Shown here in pieces: positions 27,856-36,139 of a DNA stretch of 64,000 bases. The translations under genes and the position numbers were made by a program. The notes under the pieces are model-generated. The model saw only the letters and a list, made by a program, of their open reading frames with translations. It was not told the origin of the DNA and ran no database searches. The stretch comes from Pseudohalioglobus lutimaris (GTDB lineage: Bacteria > Pseudomonadota > Gammaproteobacteria > Pseudomonadales > Halieaceae), in NCBI RefSeq assembly GCF_002866825.1, contig NZ_PKUS01000018.1, forward strand, positions 62,001 through 126,000, in the 5' to 3' direction. Within the stretch, counting starts at the first letter, position 1. Each line of letters starts with the position of its first letter.

Positions 27856-28284
27856 ATGAAGGCGACGGTAAAGTGGACCGATGGCGCAATGTTTGTAGGC
27901 GAATCCGGGAGCGGCCATGCGGTGGTTATGGACGGCTCTGCGGACCTTGGAGGACGTAACCTCGGACCAAGGCCTATGGAAATGCTGCTCATCGGCACCG
28001 GTGGTTGCTCCACCTACGACGTGTTGGGCATGTTGAAGAAGTCGCGTCAGAACGTCGTTGACTGTCAGGTTGAGATCGAGGCAGAGCGCGCGGATGCCGT
28101 GCCCGCCGTCTTCACCCGTATCAATCTGCACTTCGTGGTGACAGGCGTGAAGCTGAAAGAGAACCAGGTCAAGCGCGCGGTGGAGTTGTCGGCTGAGAAG
28201 TACTGCAGCGCCTCTATCATGCTTGGCGCGGCCGGGGTGGAGATGACTCACAGCTACGAAATCCGCGAGTTTGACGCGGGCTGA
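27856..28284 (+). CDS. OsmC family protein
   Basis: 142 residues. The OsmC/Ohr fold is seen in the segment MEMLLIGTGGCSTYDVLGML, which carries the first conserved cysteine, and in VELSAEKYCSASIMLG with the second. In Ohr/OsmC proteins this cysteine pair reduces organic hydroperoxides. This member is of the YhfA-like type with the Cys in GGCSTYDV. It is divergent from crp, as in pseudomonads. The stop is three bases from the convergent sulfotransferase stop. Confidence 0.9.
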   Translation: MKATVKWTDGAMFVGESGSGHAVVMDGSADLGGRNLGPRPMEMLLIGTGGCSTYDVLGMLKKSRQNVVDCQVEIEAERADAVPAVFTRINLHFVVTGVKLKENQVKRAVELSAEKYCSASIMLGAAGVEMTHSYEIREFDAG

Positions 28285-28287
28285 GAC

Positions 28288-29241
28288 TCAGCCTCCCAGC
28301 TGGTAACCCAGCGCTTCCAGGTCCGCGTCAACCAGGGCCTGAGTGCGGGTATTACTGGCCTCAAATTGTCCCTGCGGTAAGGCCTCCATGTGGTGGCGGA
28401 AGCGGCGCTCCATTGCCGGGCCAAGCTTACGATCCAGCCATCCATCCTGCCTTGCCCGAAACGCCGCCATCCTCTGGAATTGCCGTTCCTCGGTCTCTTC
28501 CAGCAGCCCATTGCTATTATAAATACTGCGGTAGAGGCGGTTGCCCAGCCTCTTTTTCTCTATGCCAAACAGGGATGAGCCAGGGTTCAGCCTTTGCTGC
28601 AGCGGCAGCGCTGCCAGCTGTTGCTCGTCTGCGGGTAGAGCGCAAAACCGGAAAACGTCTGCGGCGAAGCGCCTGGGGTCCAGCTGAAACTGTTCGAAGC
28701 ATAAAACCTTCACGCTTTCCGCGCCAAAGCGCTGCTGGTAGTAGCGGATCAAGCGATCATATTCCAGGGCTTCCAGTTGAAAACTGGGCGCGATGTGCCG
28801 CCAGTGCGGCGGGGAGTTAAGCAATTTCTTGATAGGGTAGGGGTTGCCCCAGGCGACCAGGGTCCGGTACAGGGAACGCAGCATGGAGCGCTGCTCACGG
28901 ATCACCATCAGTATCCTGGCTTGCGGAAAGCAGGCCTGCAGTTTGTCTGCATTGTATTTTGCGTTGTAGCCGCCATGAGATAGCGCGCCCACCAGGTTTT
29001 CCGAGCTGCATACGGGCATCAGTGACCTGTCGCCCGCCGCCTGGTGGCAACGCTGGGAAAACGTTTCGCAAAAATCACCCGGTTCGAAGTCCAGCGGGTT
29101 TGGGCTGACCAGCCCCAGCTGTATGTCAAACGCGTTGAGCGGGTTGATGAAGCCGAACTCGGGCAGAAACAGGCACTGCTGCAGCCAGGTGGAGAGGCAT
29201 TTTGGATAGCCGATGTGAACCAGGGGCGCGGTAATTGTCAC
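28288..29241 (-). CDS. PAPS-dependent sulfotransferase family protein
   Basis: 317 residues from a GTG at 29241, 7 bases after the stop of the upstream glycosyltransferase. A longer in-frame start at 29364 would overlap that gene by 116 bases and adds unrelated sequence. The PAPS 5'-phosphosulfate loop is IGYPKCLSTWLQQ (residues 10-22), and the 3'-phosphate region is ILMVIREQRSMLRSLYRTLV. The later stretch VLCFEQFQLDPRRFAADVF is typical of the family. It likely sulfates a sugar hydroxyl in a surface glycan, given the glycosyltransferase just upstream. Acceptor unknown. First gene met in the accessory block between the OsmC gene and coq7. Confidence 0.8.
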   Translation of the reverse strand: MTITAPLVHIGYPKCLSTWLQQCLFLPEFGFINPLNAFDIQLGLVSPNPLDFEPGDFCETFSQRCHQAAGDRSLMPVCSSENLVGALSHGGYNAKYNADKLQACFPQARILMVIREQRSMLRSLYRTLVAWGNPYPIKKLLNSPPHWRHIAPSFQLEALEYDRLIRYYQQRFGAESVKVLCFEQFQLDPRRFAADVFRFCALPADEQQLAALPLQQRLNPGSSLFGIEKKRLGNRLYRSIYNSNGLLEETEERQFQRMAAFRARQDGWLDRKLGPAMERRFRHHMEALPQGQFEASNTRTQALVDADLEALGYQLGG

Positions 29242-29248
29242 GGCTTGC

Positions 29249-30238
29249 CTAGTCCCCGAAAAACGGGAGCTCTTCCACCGAGTCGACAGGACGCTCGGGC
29301 CAAAGGGGTTTTCCCAGCTCGCCGAGGCGTTTTGCCCTGCGCTCGCCATACTTTGACGCCGCACTGATCAGCGCCTGGGCCTGGGGGCTGATGCTGCCAT
29401 AGAAGAGCGGCTCGCGCGTCAGCGCCTTGTACTTGCCGCGCCATAACTCGCTCAGCTGGCTATAGAATTTTCCGACGACCTGCTCCCGGGTTTCATTGGA
29501 GGTCACACCACCGTGAAACTGGTGGAAGCTGGCTTCCCCCATGAGCAGCAGGTAGACCGTGCCGGGCAGCAACCCCAGGGCGCGAAACATATGCAGGTTG
29601 ATGGCCCCGCCGCCTTCGTAGTCGAAGCGGGTATCGGCATGCTCGATCTGCGCCAGGTTGGCCCGGGGCACGAAGTAGCAGTTGGACTCGGAGATCGGCT
29701 GCATGAACCCACGTGAATGCGCGCTGCACCAGACGCTGACCCGGAACAACTCATAGCCGTCCTCGCGCCATTCCACACTACCCAGCAAGCGGTCCTGCTC
29801 GGCAATATCGTAGCCGTTCCCTGTGCTGATATTTTGTTCTTCCGGTCCGAGGTGGTGAACGGGAATGCCAACCAGGCAATTGGGATGTGCGCGGAAGCAG
29901 GCCAGGGCATGCTCGATGACCCGGGGGGTAATCATATGCGCGCCATCTATCATGATGCCGACATATTCACCGCGCGCCTGCGCAAATCCAAAATTGAGGG
30001 CATGTACCGGCGTTTTCGCGGTTTCTTCACGCAGGAAGTAACGAAAATTGCCCTGTAGCGCATCCAGCTTCTCCGCCGCAAAGGGACGGTCTGAACTGTT
30101 CTCCACGACGATGACTTCGTAATCCTGTGCGTCGACATTACGTTGGTAAGTCGCAGACAGGGTGAACAGGGTTCTCTCCAGTTGTTCCGGCATGCGGTAA
30201 GCAACGACGACAATGGAAAGGAGTGGTTTCCTGCTCAC
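29249..30238 (-). CDS. Family 2 glycosyltransferase
   Basis: 329 residues. A GT-A fold with LSIVVVAYRMPEQLERTLFTL at the start, EVIVVENSSD, and a metal-site region YVGIMIDGAHMITP where the usual DxD appears as D-G-A-H. A ten-residue acidic cluster later probably carries the catalytic base. It has no membrane segment. It transfers an unknown sugar, and the sulfotransferase and methyltransferase on each side suggest the product is further decorated. The stop is 2 bases after the following gene's end, forming a tight minus-strand operon. Confidence 0.8.
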   Translation of the reverse strand: MSRKPLLSIVVVAYRMPEQLERTLFTLSATYQRNVDAQDYEVIVVENSSDRPFAAEKLDALQGNFRYFLREETAKTPVHALNFGFAQARGEYVGIMIDGAHMITPRVIEHALACFRAHPNCLVGIPVHHLGPEEQNISTGNGYDIAEQDRLLGSVEWREDGYELFRVSVWCSAHSRGFMQPISESNCYFVPRANLAQIEHADTRFDYEGGGAINLHMFRALGLLPGTVYLLLMGEASFHQFHGGVTSNETREQVVGKFYSQLSELWRGKYKALTREPLFYGSISPQAQALISAASKYGERRAKRLGELGKPLWPERPVDSVEELPFFGD

Positions 30239-30240
30239 AA

Positions 30241-31017
30241 TCAGCTCTTGCCCGACAGCTTGCGCTTCACCGCCGCTTCCCGGGACTGGCGGAATTTGCG
30301 CGCCTGGCGCCGGCTTTTAAGGAACTGGCCGCCGATGCTGTAGAGCTCGCCCAGTGCCTGGCGGTCTTCGGGTGAGTCGGCGAAAAGCAGTTGAATGAGC
30401 TGCGACTCCTGTTCCAGCGGTTTGCCCCCGGGTTTGCGTAGCACGCCCAGGCCGTGCCCATGTTTGAAGGCAAAGGTCTGGTGTTGCTGTTCCAGTTCCT
30501 CCCAGAGTCTCCAGACCCCGAAGTCCCCCTGGCGTTCAGCAATATCGTGAAACAGGATAATGCCCCCCTCCGCGACTTTCGGATACCAGGTGTTGAAATC
30601 GTGGGATACCGCCTCGTAAGTGTGCAGGCCATCGATGTGCAGCAGGTCGATCGATCCGTCGCTGAACTGGGGCGAGGCCGCATCGAAAGTCATACGCAGC
30701 AAGTAGGCATAGTGCCGGTAGTGCTCGCGCACATGGCCTGCCAGGGCATCGTAGATCTCTTCACCGTAGCTGCCCGTGTGTTGATCACCCTCCCAGGTGT
30801 CGACAGCGTAACAGGTGCAATCCTGCGAGTGACTGCGTACAGACTGGCAGAAAACGCCAAAGGAGAAGCCGCGCTGGCTGCCCAGTTCGACGAGTAGCCG
30901 GGGCGCCTTGGCGGCGACCAGGTCATAGCCGAAGCAGGCGTGGTCCATCCAGGTACTCTGGCCGCGTAATCTGGGCTCGAAATCAACGCGCAGGCTGGGA
31001 GGAACATAAAGAGACAT
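30241..31017 (-). CDS. Class I SAM-dependent methyltransferase (Methyltransf_24-like)
   Basis: 258 residues. The SAM site is LLVELGSQRGFSFGVFC, followed by CYAVDTWEGD, then IDLLHIDGLHTYEAVSHDF and GGIILFHDI. The HIDGxHxY...HD pattern is typical of Methyltransf_24 enzymes, which are often found in glycan and polysaccharide clusters. The C-terminus is Lys/Arg-rich. It is the first gene of the three-gene minus-strand operon with the glycosyltransferase and sulfotransferase (gap 2 bases). Probable O-methylation of a glycan; substrate unknown. Confidence 0.75.
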   Translation of the reverse strand: MSLYVPPSLRVDFEPRLRGQSTWMDHACFGYDLVAAKAPRLLVELGSQRGFSFGVFCQSVRSHSQDCTCYAVDTWEGDQHTGSYGEEIYDALAGHVREHYRHYAYLLRMTFDAASPQFSDGSIDLLHIDGLHTYEAVSHDFNTWYPKVAEGGIILFHDIAERQGDFGVWRLWEELEQQHQTFAFKHGHGLGVLRKPGGKPLEQESQLIQLLFADSPEDRQALGELYSIGGQFLKSRRQARKFRQSREAAVKRKLSGKS

Positions 31018-31137
31018 AGCGTGGGAACCTGGTTGCGGCCGCTGCCTGGAATGGCCAGATCAGAGCAATTTTCAAATAATTATCAATTAGTTGCGGGCAT
31101 TCTACGCGCAGCCCGAAGGCCTGCGCAAGCGATCTGC

Positions 31138-31491
31138 TCAGGCGTCACGGTTCTTTTTGGCGGCCTTGAGCCTGGCTTTGGCGGCACGGTCACCCTGGTC
31201 TGCTGCGCGCTCCAGCCACTGCAGGTACAGCTCCATGCTCTGAGGCACACCGTGGCCGGAATAGTACATTTTTGCCAGCAGTTGCTGTGCCTTGAGCTCC
31301 CCGGCTTCCGCATGATGACGCAAAATCGGTTCGGCGCGGGAGTAGTCCTCGCGCATGTAGGACTTGATACCCAGGTGTAGAGGTTGAACCGGTTCCGCAG
31401 CCCGCACGGCTTCTCCTGGCTGCCTTTGGCGCAACCAGAGTATCAGGGCAATTACCGCTGCCAGGGAGAGAAGGAGAATCAAGTACTGCAT
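31138..31491 (-). CDS. Small membrane-anchored Sel1/TPR-like protein
   Basis: 117 residues from the ATG at 31491 (GGGAAA upstream); the open frame extends 18 codons further but without a signal. An N-terminal hydrophobic segment (YLILLLSLAAVIALILWL) is followed by a soluble part with one to two Sel1-like repeats: AEPILRHHAEAGELKAQQLLAKMYYSGHG and LQWLERAADQGDRAAKARL by position. Such repeats mediate protein contact. A role in the surrounding cluster is possible but not shown. Confidence 0.65.
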   Translation of the reverse strand: MQYLILLLSLAAVIALILWLRQRQPGEAVRAAEPVQPLHLGIKSYMREDYSRAEPILRHHAEAGELKAQQLLAKMYYSGHGVPQSMELYLQWLERAADQGDRAAKARLKAAKKNRDA

Positions 31492-31532
31492 GGGTTTCCC
31501 AGGATATCGTCTGTATCGTTGTCGGGCAGGAA

Positions 31533-31559
31533 TTGAACAGGGCAATGCGGTGCTATACT
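31533..31559 (+). promoter_or_regulatory. Candidate sigma-70-like promoter for the radical SAM-sulfatase pair
   Basis: TTGAAC (31533-31538), a 15-base spacer and TATACT (31554-31559), 60 bases before the ATG of the radical SAM gene. The short spacer lowers certainty; shifting the -35 box by one gives 16. Confidence 0.45.
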
Positions 31560-31619
31560 CTTGTGCCCCATGACTGACCCCCTTCGCGGGCCAGCTTTAC
31601 ATCCGGAAGTTGCGTCATT

Positions 31620-32642
31620 ATGAAGTTTTCCCACGTGCTAGTCGATATCGAGTTGACCAACCGCTGCAACGCCCTTTGCTCATTTTGCCCGCGTGACAAA
31701 ACCCCGCAGCAAGGTTATCTCAGTCGGGAGAATTTCTACCAGGCGATCGATCGAGTACTGGAGCTTCCCCAGCCCCTGCCCAAGGTCACGTTTACCGGCC
31801 AGGGAGAACCGACCCTGCACGCCGATATTGTTGAATTCATGCAACACGCCACGCAAAAGGGGCTGCGTGTTGGGATGACCAGTAATGCTTCGCGCATGCA
31901 CGCGCAGCTGGCGCAGGACCTGGTTGACGCCGGGCTCAAGGAAATAAGCCTCAGTATCAGTGACTTTGGTGAAGATTATGAAGAGGTCTATAACCTTGAC
32001 TTCGACACGTCGATGAACAATGCGCTGAAGTTTGTGGAGATCGCGAAGGACAAGGTGCAGATCACCATTAACATTGTCGAGCACGATATCAACAAGTCCA
32101 AAGTTGAGGAGATGAAAGCCTTCTGGCGTTCACACGGCGTAAACCGCTTCCTGGTGTTCGCGCAGAACAACCGGGGTGGTGCCTGTGAAAATGGCAAGTT
32201 GTTCCTGGAAAGTCGCGCCACTCTGGATGAGGCAGAGGGGCTGATGCGCGACCACGGTATCTCCACGCTCTGCGACGCAGCCTTCAAGTTTCTGTTTGTG
32301 GGCTGGAGCGGCAATTACTACGTGTGTTGCAACGACTACGAGAAAACCACGCCCCTGGGCCATGTCACCGATATTGGTTTCACCGCGCTCAACGACACCA
32401 AGGTAGACTTGTTGGCACGCGGTGGTATTTCCGCCTGCCTTGACTGCGACCTGGATCCGACCAACCGGGTGCGTGAAATCCTGCTGGAGCGTGATCATGG
32501 CTTTGCCAGCGACGAGGATGTGAGCAAGGTGTTGCAGAACCTGCGCCGGGACCAGCAACAATTTCCGGGTATGCATGAGGATCTCGACTGGCGCGAACGC
32601 ATCCTGCGCGACGATCACGGATTACTGGCACGCTCTTCCTGA
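31620..32642 (+). CDS. Radical SAM protein with SPASM-like C-terminus
   Basis: 340 residues. The [4Fe-4S]-SAM motif is CNALCSFC (C16, C20, C23), followed by VTFTGQGEPTLHADI (the GGEPxL-like motif) and a TIM-barrel core. The C-terminal region holds further cysteines: LCDAAF, YVCCNDYEK and ACLDCDLD, which probably bind an auxiliary cluster as in SPASM/twitch proteins. Relatives act in peptide maturation, sulfatase activation and sugar or LPS chemistry. The adjacent downstream sulfatase, starting one base after this stop, makes a formylglycine-generating (anSME-like) role worth testing. The CxxxCxxC protein is shorter than typical anSME, so this is only inference. Confidence 0.75.
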   Translation: MKFSHVLVDIELTNRCNALCSFCPRDKTPQQGYLSRENFYQAIDRVLELPQPLPKVTFTGQGEPTLHADIVEFMQHATQKGLRVGMTSNASRMHAQLAQDLVDAGLKEISLSISDFGEDYEEVYNLDFDTSMNNALKFVEIAKDKVQITINIVEHDINKSKVEEMKAFWRSHGVNRFLVFAQNNRGGACENGKLFLESRATLDEAEGLMRDHGISTLCDAAFKFLFVGWSGNYYVCCNDYEKTTPLGHVTDIGFTALNDTKVDLLARGGISACLDCDLDPTNRVREILLERDHGFASDEDVSKVLQNLRRDQQQFPGMHEDLDWRERILRDDHGLLARSS

Positions 32643-32643
32643 C

Positions 32644-34416
32644 GTGCGTTCCGCCTGCCTGCCGCTGTTGCTGGTTATCCTGCTGGCCGCGTGTGGTACG
32701 GAAACCCCGGGTGCAGGCGATGACAACAATAGGCCGAATATCCTGCTGATACTTGCCGATGACCTGGGTAACAATGACCTGGGTATTTTTGGCGACGGCA
32801 GCGCAACCACCCCCAACATTGACCGTCTGGCGCGACAGGGTGTGCGCTTCACGCGGCATTACGCCCACGCCACCTGTCGCCCTTCACGCGTGGAGTTGTT
32901 AACGGGGATGGCCGCCAGCCGGATTGGCGTACCCCCTCATTTGCGCGGGATAGGCCCGGAAGTCGCCACACTGCCGGAAATATTGTCAGAGGCCGGTTAT
33001 GCCACGTTGCACCTGGGTAAATGGCACCTGGGCCAGGACCAGCCCTCCGCCTTTCCCGACCGCCAGGGCTTCACCGAGTGGTTCGGTTTCCTGCACGCCC
33101 TGGAAACCGGCAATGGCGTCGCGGGACCCGCCCGATCCTCCTATTACAATCCCTGGCTGCAAGGCTCCTCCCTCGCACCCCGCCAGATTAGCGGGCACCT
33201 TACCGATATACTTACCGATGCTGCTGTTACCAGGATCAAACAGCTTTCCGCCGCGACAGCCCCCTGGTTTATCAATCTCTGGTACTTTGCCCCGCACACT
33301 CCCGTGCAGCCGCCGGCTCGATTCGCCGCAAAGTTCCCGGAAACAGCAGAGGGGCGCTATCTGGCCCTGGTGGCGCAATTGGACGACTCGGTAGGTCGCC
33401 TGCTGCAGGCACTGGATGAGGCGGGTGAGTTAGCCGACACACTGGTGGTGTTTGCCAGCGACAATGGTGGTGTGAACAAGGACCGCAACAGCAACAAGCC
33501 CTACTTTGGGAAAAAGAACACGTTTTATGAGGGTGGCCTGCGCACACCGCTGATTCTCTCGCGACCGGGCACCCTGGCTCCGCGGGAAGTCCGCGCGCCG
33601 GTATTCATTCGCGACCTGATGCCATCATTGCTCGCGCATGCCGGGCTGCCGGTGCCGACGGGATTGGACGGGAAAGAGCTGACACCGTTACTCCTAGGCG
33701 GCGATGTCCAGGGGCGCGAAACGGTTTTCTGGGACATGGCCAGCTTCGACTGGTCACAGCGTGGCGTCCTTGACCTGGCCGGGGAGTACCTGGTTTACCA
33801 GAACAAGATGCAGCGCCACGGCGAGGCGGGGGCGTACTTCGCGCCCCCGCAGGTCGCTTCCGCAAAAGCCCTGGACCCGATTGAGGCTGAATATGCCAGT
33901 TGGGCAGAGTCGGTGCGCAGGGTTGCATTGACGGCGACCGAGCGGGGCGGGCAACGCCACTATACTGGCAACAGTTACCGGCGCACACCGGGTTATGGGG
34001 CGTGGACTTTACAGTTGCCAGTCCTCGTTGGTGCGGCGCCCCCGGTGTTGGCACAGCAGGAAGGCCACTTTTCCCTGCGCATCGCCGGGCGGGACCTGGA
34101 ACTGGTGCTACCCGGTACGCGCGCCGAGTTTGCCCTGCCCGGTGATGGCTGCCAGTTGCTCACCATCTCCACGTATTACCAGTGGTCGGTGCGTCGACCG
34201 CGACGGTCCACCGGCCACCTGGCGGTGAGGCTGGGAGAGCGCGTTTTGCACAGCGCCAGTTTTCCCCTCAATAAAACGCAGTTGGTAGACAACTATCCGG
34301 CCTTCAAGCTTGATTCGCCTGCGGGAGAGCCAGTGATCAGTAATGCGTTCCTGTCTGCTGATATCACAGGGCATTACCAGCGAGCCCTGGGGTCTGCGGC
34401 GAACTGCGGGCAGTGA
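32644..34416 (+). CDS. Type I sulfatase lipoprotein
   Basis: 590 residues from a GTG at 32644, which yields a clean lipoprotein signal (LPLLLVILLAAC, lipid-bearing Cys17). An ATG at 32575 inside the preceding gene gives no signal. The alkaline-phosphatase fold is seen in RPNILLILADDLGNNDLG with metal Asp39/Asp40. The catalytic formylglycine motif is C-R-P-S-R at 78-82, and later motifs are GKWHLGQDQP, FASDNGGVNKDRN and KPYFGKKNTFYEGGLRTP. It should remove sulfate esters from a glycan at the cell envelope. The C-terminal 150 residues form an extra domain that I do not recognise. It is cotranslated with the radical SAM gene. Confidence 0.88.
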   Translation: MRSACLPLLLVILLAACGTETPGAGDDNNRPNILLILADDLGNNDLGIFGDGSATTPNIDRLARQGVRFTRHYAHATCRPSRVELLTGMAASRIGVPPHLRGIGPEVATLPEILSEAGYATLHLGKWHLGQDQPSAFPDRQGFTEWFGFLHALETGNGVAGPARSSYYNPWLQGSSLAPRQISGHLTDILTDAAVTRIKQLSAATAPWFINLWYFAPHTPVQPPARFAAKFPETAEGRYLALVAQLDDSVGRLLQALDEAGELADTLVVFASDNGGVNKDRNSNKPYFGKKNTFYEGGLRTPLILSRPGTLAPREVRAPVFIRDLMPSLLAHAGLPVPTGLDGKELTPLLLGGDVQGRETVFWDMASFDWSQRGVLDLAGEYLVYQNKMQRHGEAGAYFAPPQVASAKALDPIEAEYASWAESVRRVALTATERGGQRHYTGNSYRRTPGYGAWTLQLPVLVGAAPPVLAQQEGHFSLRIAGRDLELVLPGTRAEFALPGDGCQLLTISTYYQWSVRRPRRSTGHLAVRLGERVLHSASFPLNKTQLVDNYPAFKLDSPAGEPVISNAFLSADITGHYQRALGSAANCGQ

Positions 34417-34422
34417 GGGAGG

Positions 34423-35259
34423 TTACGGCTGGTAGCCGAGGCGGTCCAGACGGTCTAGCTGCCCGGCGCTGAAATCCTCGCGCCAGTTTGCCTGAAGATA
34501 GCGACCAATAGATGCGGGAGGGGCTACCAGCGCAGCCATAGCGTCAAGCTCCCCGGTGGGAATATCCAGCGCCAGGAACTCCATGAGTTTGGCCAGCTCT
34601 GCCGCCGGCGCGGCGCAGAGTTGTTCGAATCTGAGCGTGTAGGCTCTGCCAGCGAGGTGGCGGTCGCAACTTTGCAGCGCCACTTCGTTGGCCGTTAACC
34701 AGTAATCAAGTACTGAACCCGGGGTGATCCTGCCGCCCTTGTCGCGTGTGAGCTCCACCCCCACAGCCTTGCTCCAGTTGTTGGCCTGTACCTGGTTGCC
34801 TGAGTAGGCCATATCCAGGCCATTGCGCATCAGGTGCACATATTGCATGCGTGGAAAGTACCGGGCGAGATCCGCTATCCAGTGAAAAGTCCCCGGAACC
34901 TTCCAGCCAGCCCGTCCGTTCAGGCCCAGCTGTTGGCGCCTGGTAGCGAGTAATGATTCGAATACCTGGTAGGCGTTGGCCAGCAGGGTGTCGCGGGAGA
35001 ACGTTTCCAGCAGAGGCTGGGTCAGTATTTTACGGTAGGGTGGCCACTCCAGTGCGTCGCCGGCTTTGTTGATCGGTGATGCCATCGCTACACCAGCGCG
35101 TGCCAGCAGCGCGGCCACCAGTCTGGTGCCACTGCCGCCCACGGCACCCACCCCGATAGGGTCCTCGATCAATTCAGCGGGTCCGGCGTGCACATCGATA
35201 TGCCCCTGAATCAGGCGTTGGTAGGGCGGCAGTAACTCATCGTTGAGAACGGTAGACAT
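34423..35259 (-). CDS. Sulfotransferase family protein (second type)
   Basis: 278 residues. The PAPS loop appears as VGAVGGSGTRLVAALL (about residues 37-52), a different form from the first sulfotransferase. The 3'-phosphate site region is YVHLMRNGLDMAYSGNQVQ, and YTLRFEQLCAAP is the typical later strand. Likely sulfates a carbohydrate or lipid headgroup. It forms a minus-strand pair with the methyltransferase upstream (gap 3 bases) and ends 6 bases from the convergent sulfatase. Confidence 0.75.
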   Translation of the reverse strand: MSTVLNDELLPPYQRLIQGHIDVHAGPAELIEDPIGVGAVGGSGTRLVAALLARAGVAMASPINKAGDALEWPPYRKILTQPLLETFSRDTLLANAYQVFESLLATRRQQLGLNGRAGWKVPGTFHWIADLARYFPRMQYVHLMRNGLDMAYSGNQVQANNWSKAVGVELTRDKGGRITPGSVLDYWLTANEVALQSCDRHLAGRAYTLRFEQLCAAPAAELAKLMEFLALDIPTGELDAMAALVAPPASIGRYLQANWREDFSAGQLDRLDRLGYQP

Positions 35260-35262
35260 GAA

Positions 35263-36036
35263 TCAGGGCCGGGTATCTACAGATGTTGCCAGCAGCGCCT
35301 GCCCGCGTGGAAGGCAGAGGTCACTGACATTGAAGCTGCCGCTGTCGATTGCCCTCTCGCCGCGGTATACGGTCACCTTGTGGCTGTCGACCTCGATATG
35401 CCTGATCAGGTCGTGAGTGGACCCGGCAGCGAGCACCAGCTCGAAAACCAGCCGGGTGAGCGGTTCCTTTTCGGGATACAAGTTCACCGCGCCCGCCGGG
35501 TCATCCACCGGGTCATGGGCCCAGGCCCAGTCCTCGATAACATAGGCGCCGCCCGGGCGAAGCCTGGGGAACAGCAGGTTAAAAGAGGTGCGTGTCTCGT
35601 CGACAAAGTGGGAGGCGTCATCGATGACCAGATCCAGCGGCGTGTCGCCGAACTCGGTTTGCAGTATTTCTGCCAGGGTTGCTGAATCTGCCTGGTCAAT
35701 GCCGTAGAGCGGCGTCAGAGTGCGCCCCTGTGCGGACGTAGCCCGGTAGGTGTCCAGAGCCACAATGCGCTCTTCGTTCAGTTCAACAGCAACCAATTTT
35801 TTCGGGCGGCACAGCTCGTTGAAGAACACACAGCTGCCGCCCTGCCAGATGCCCAGTTCGAATATCTGCTGCGGACTGATTTCTGCGGCCAATCGCGCAT
35901 AGTCGCGCACCATGTCCGCATCTTTTTGCAGGAAGTACTCATCGGGTGTGGATGGCTGCGAGCCGAACATCCAGTCGTAGCAGCGAAAAGCTGTTTCACC
36001 AACGCGGAAACGGGTTTTGTCCTGCCATTGAATCAT
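35263..36036 (-). CDS. Class I SAM-dependent methyltransferase (second)
   Basis: 257 residues. The SAM loop is IFELGIWQGGSCVFFNELC, then VAVELNEER, LDLVIDDASHFVDETRTSF and GGAYVIEDWAW. The IDDASH...ED pattern is similar to CmcI/rhamnosyl O-methyltransferase-like and Methyltransf_24 proteins in polysaccharide clusters. It precedes the second sulfotransferase by 3 bases, mirroring the methyltransferase-plus-sulfotransferase combination at 28288-31017. Substrate unknown. Confidence 0.72.
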   Translation of the reverse strand: MIQWQDKTRFRVGETAFRCYDWMFGSQPSTPDEYFLQKDADMVRDYARLAAEISPQQIFELGIWQGGSCVFFNELCRPKKLVAVELNEERIVALDTYRATSAQGRTLTPLYGIDQADSATLAEILQTEFGDTPLDLVIDDASHFVDETRTSFNLLFPRLRPGGAYVIEDWAWAHDPVDDPAGAVNLYPEKEPLTRLVFELVLAAGSTHDLIRHIEVDSHKVTVYRGERAIDSGSFNVSDLCLPRGQALLATSVDTRP

Positions 36037-36139
36037 TTGCTGCCGCCGCTAGTGGAACAGGCAATCGCCTGGTTGTGGAAGCGTTTGCCCGGTGCTGACC
36101 CTGGTGTTGCTTCCAGAGGCTGTCGTTGGCGGCGGGCCT

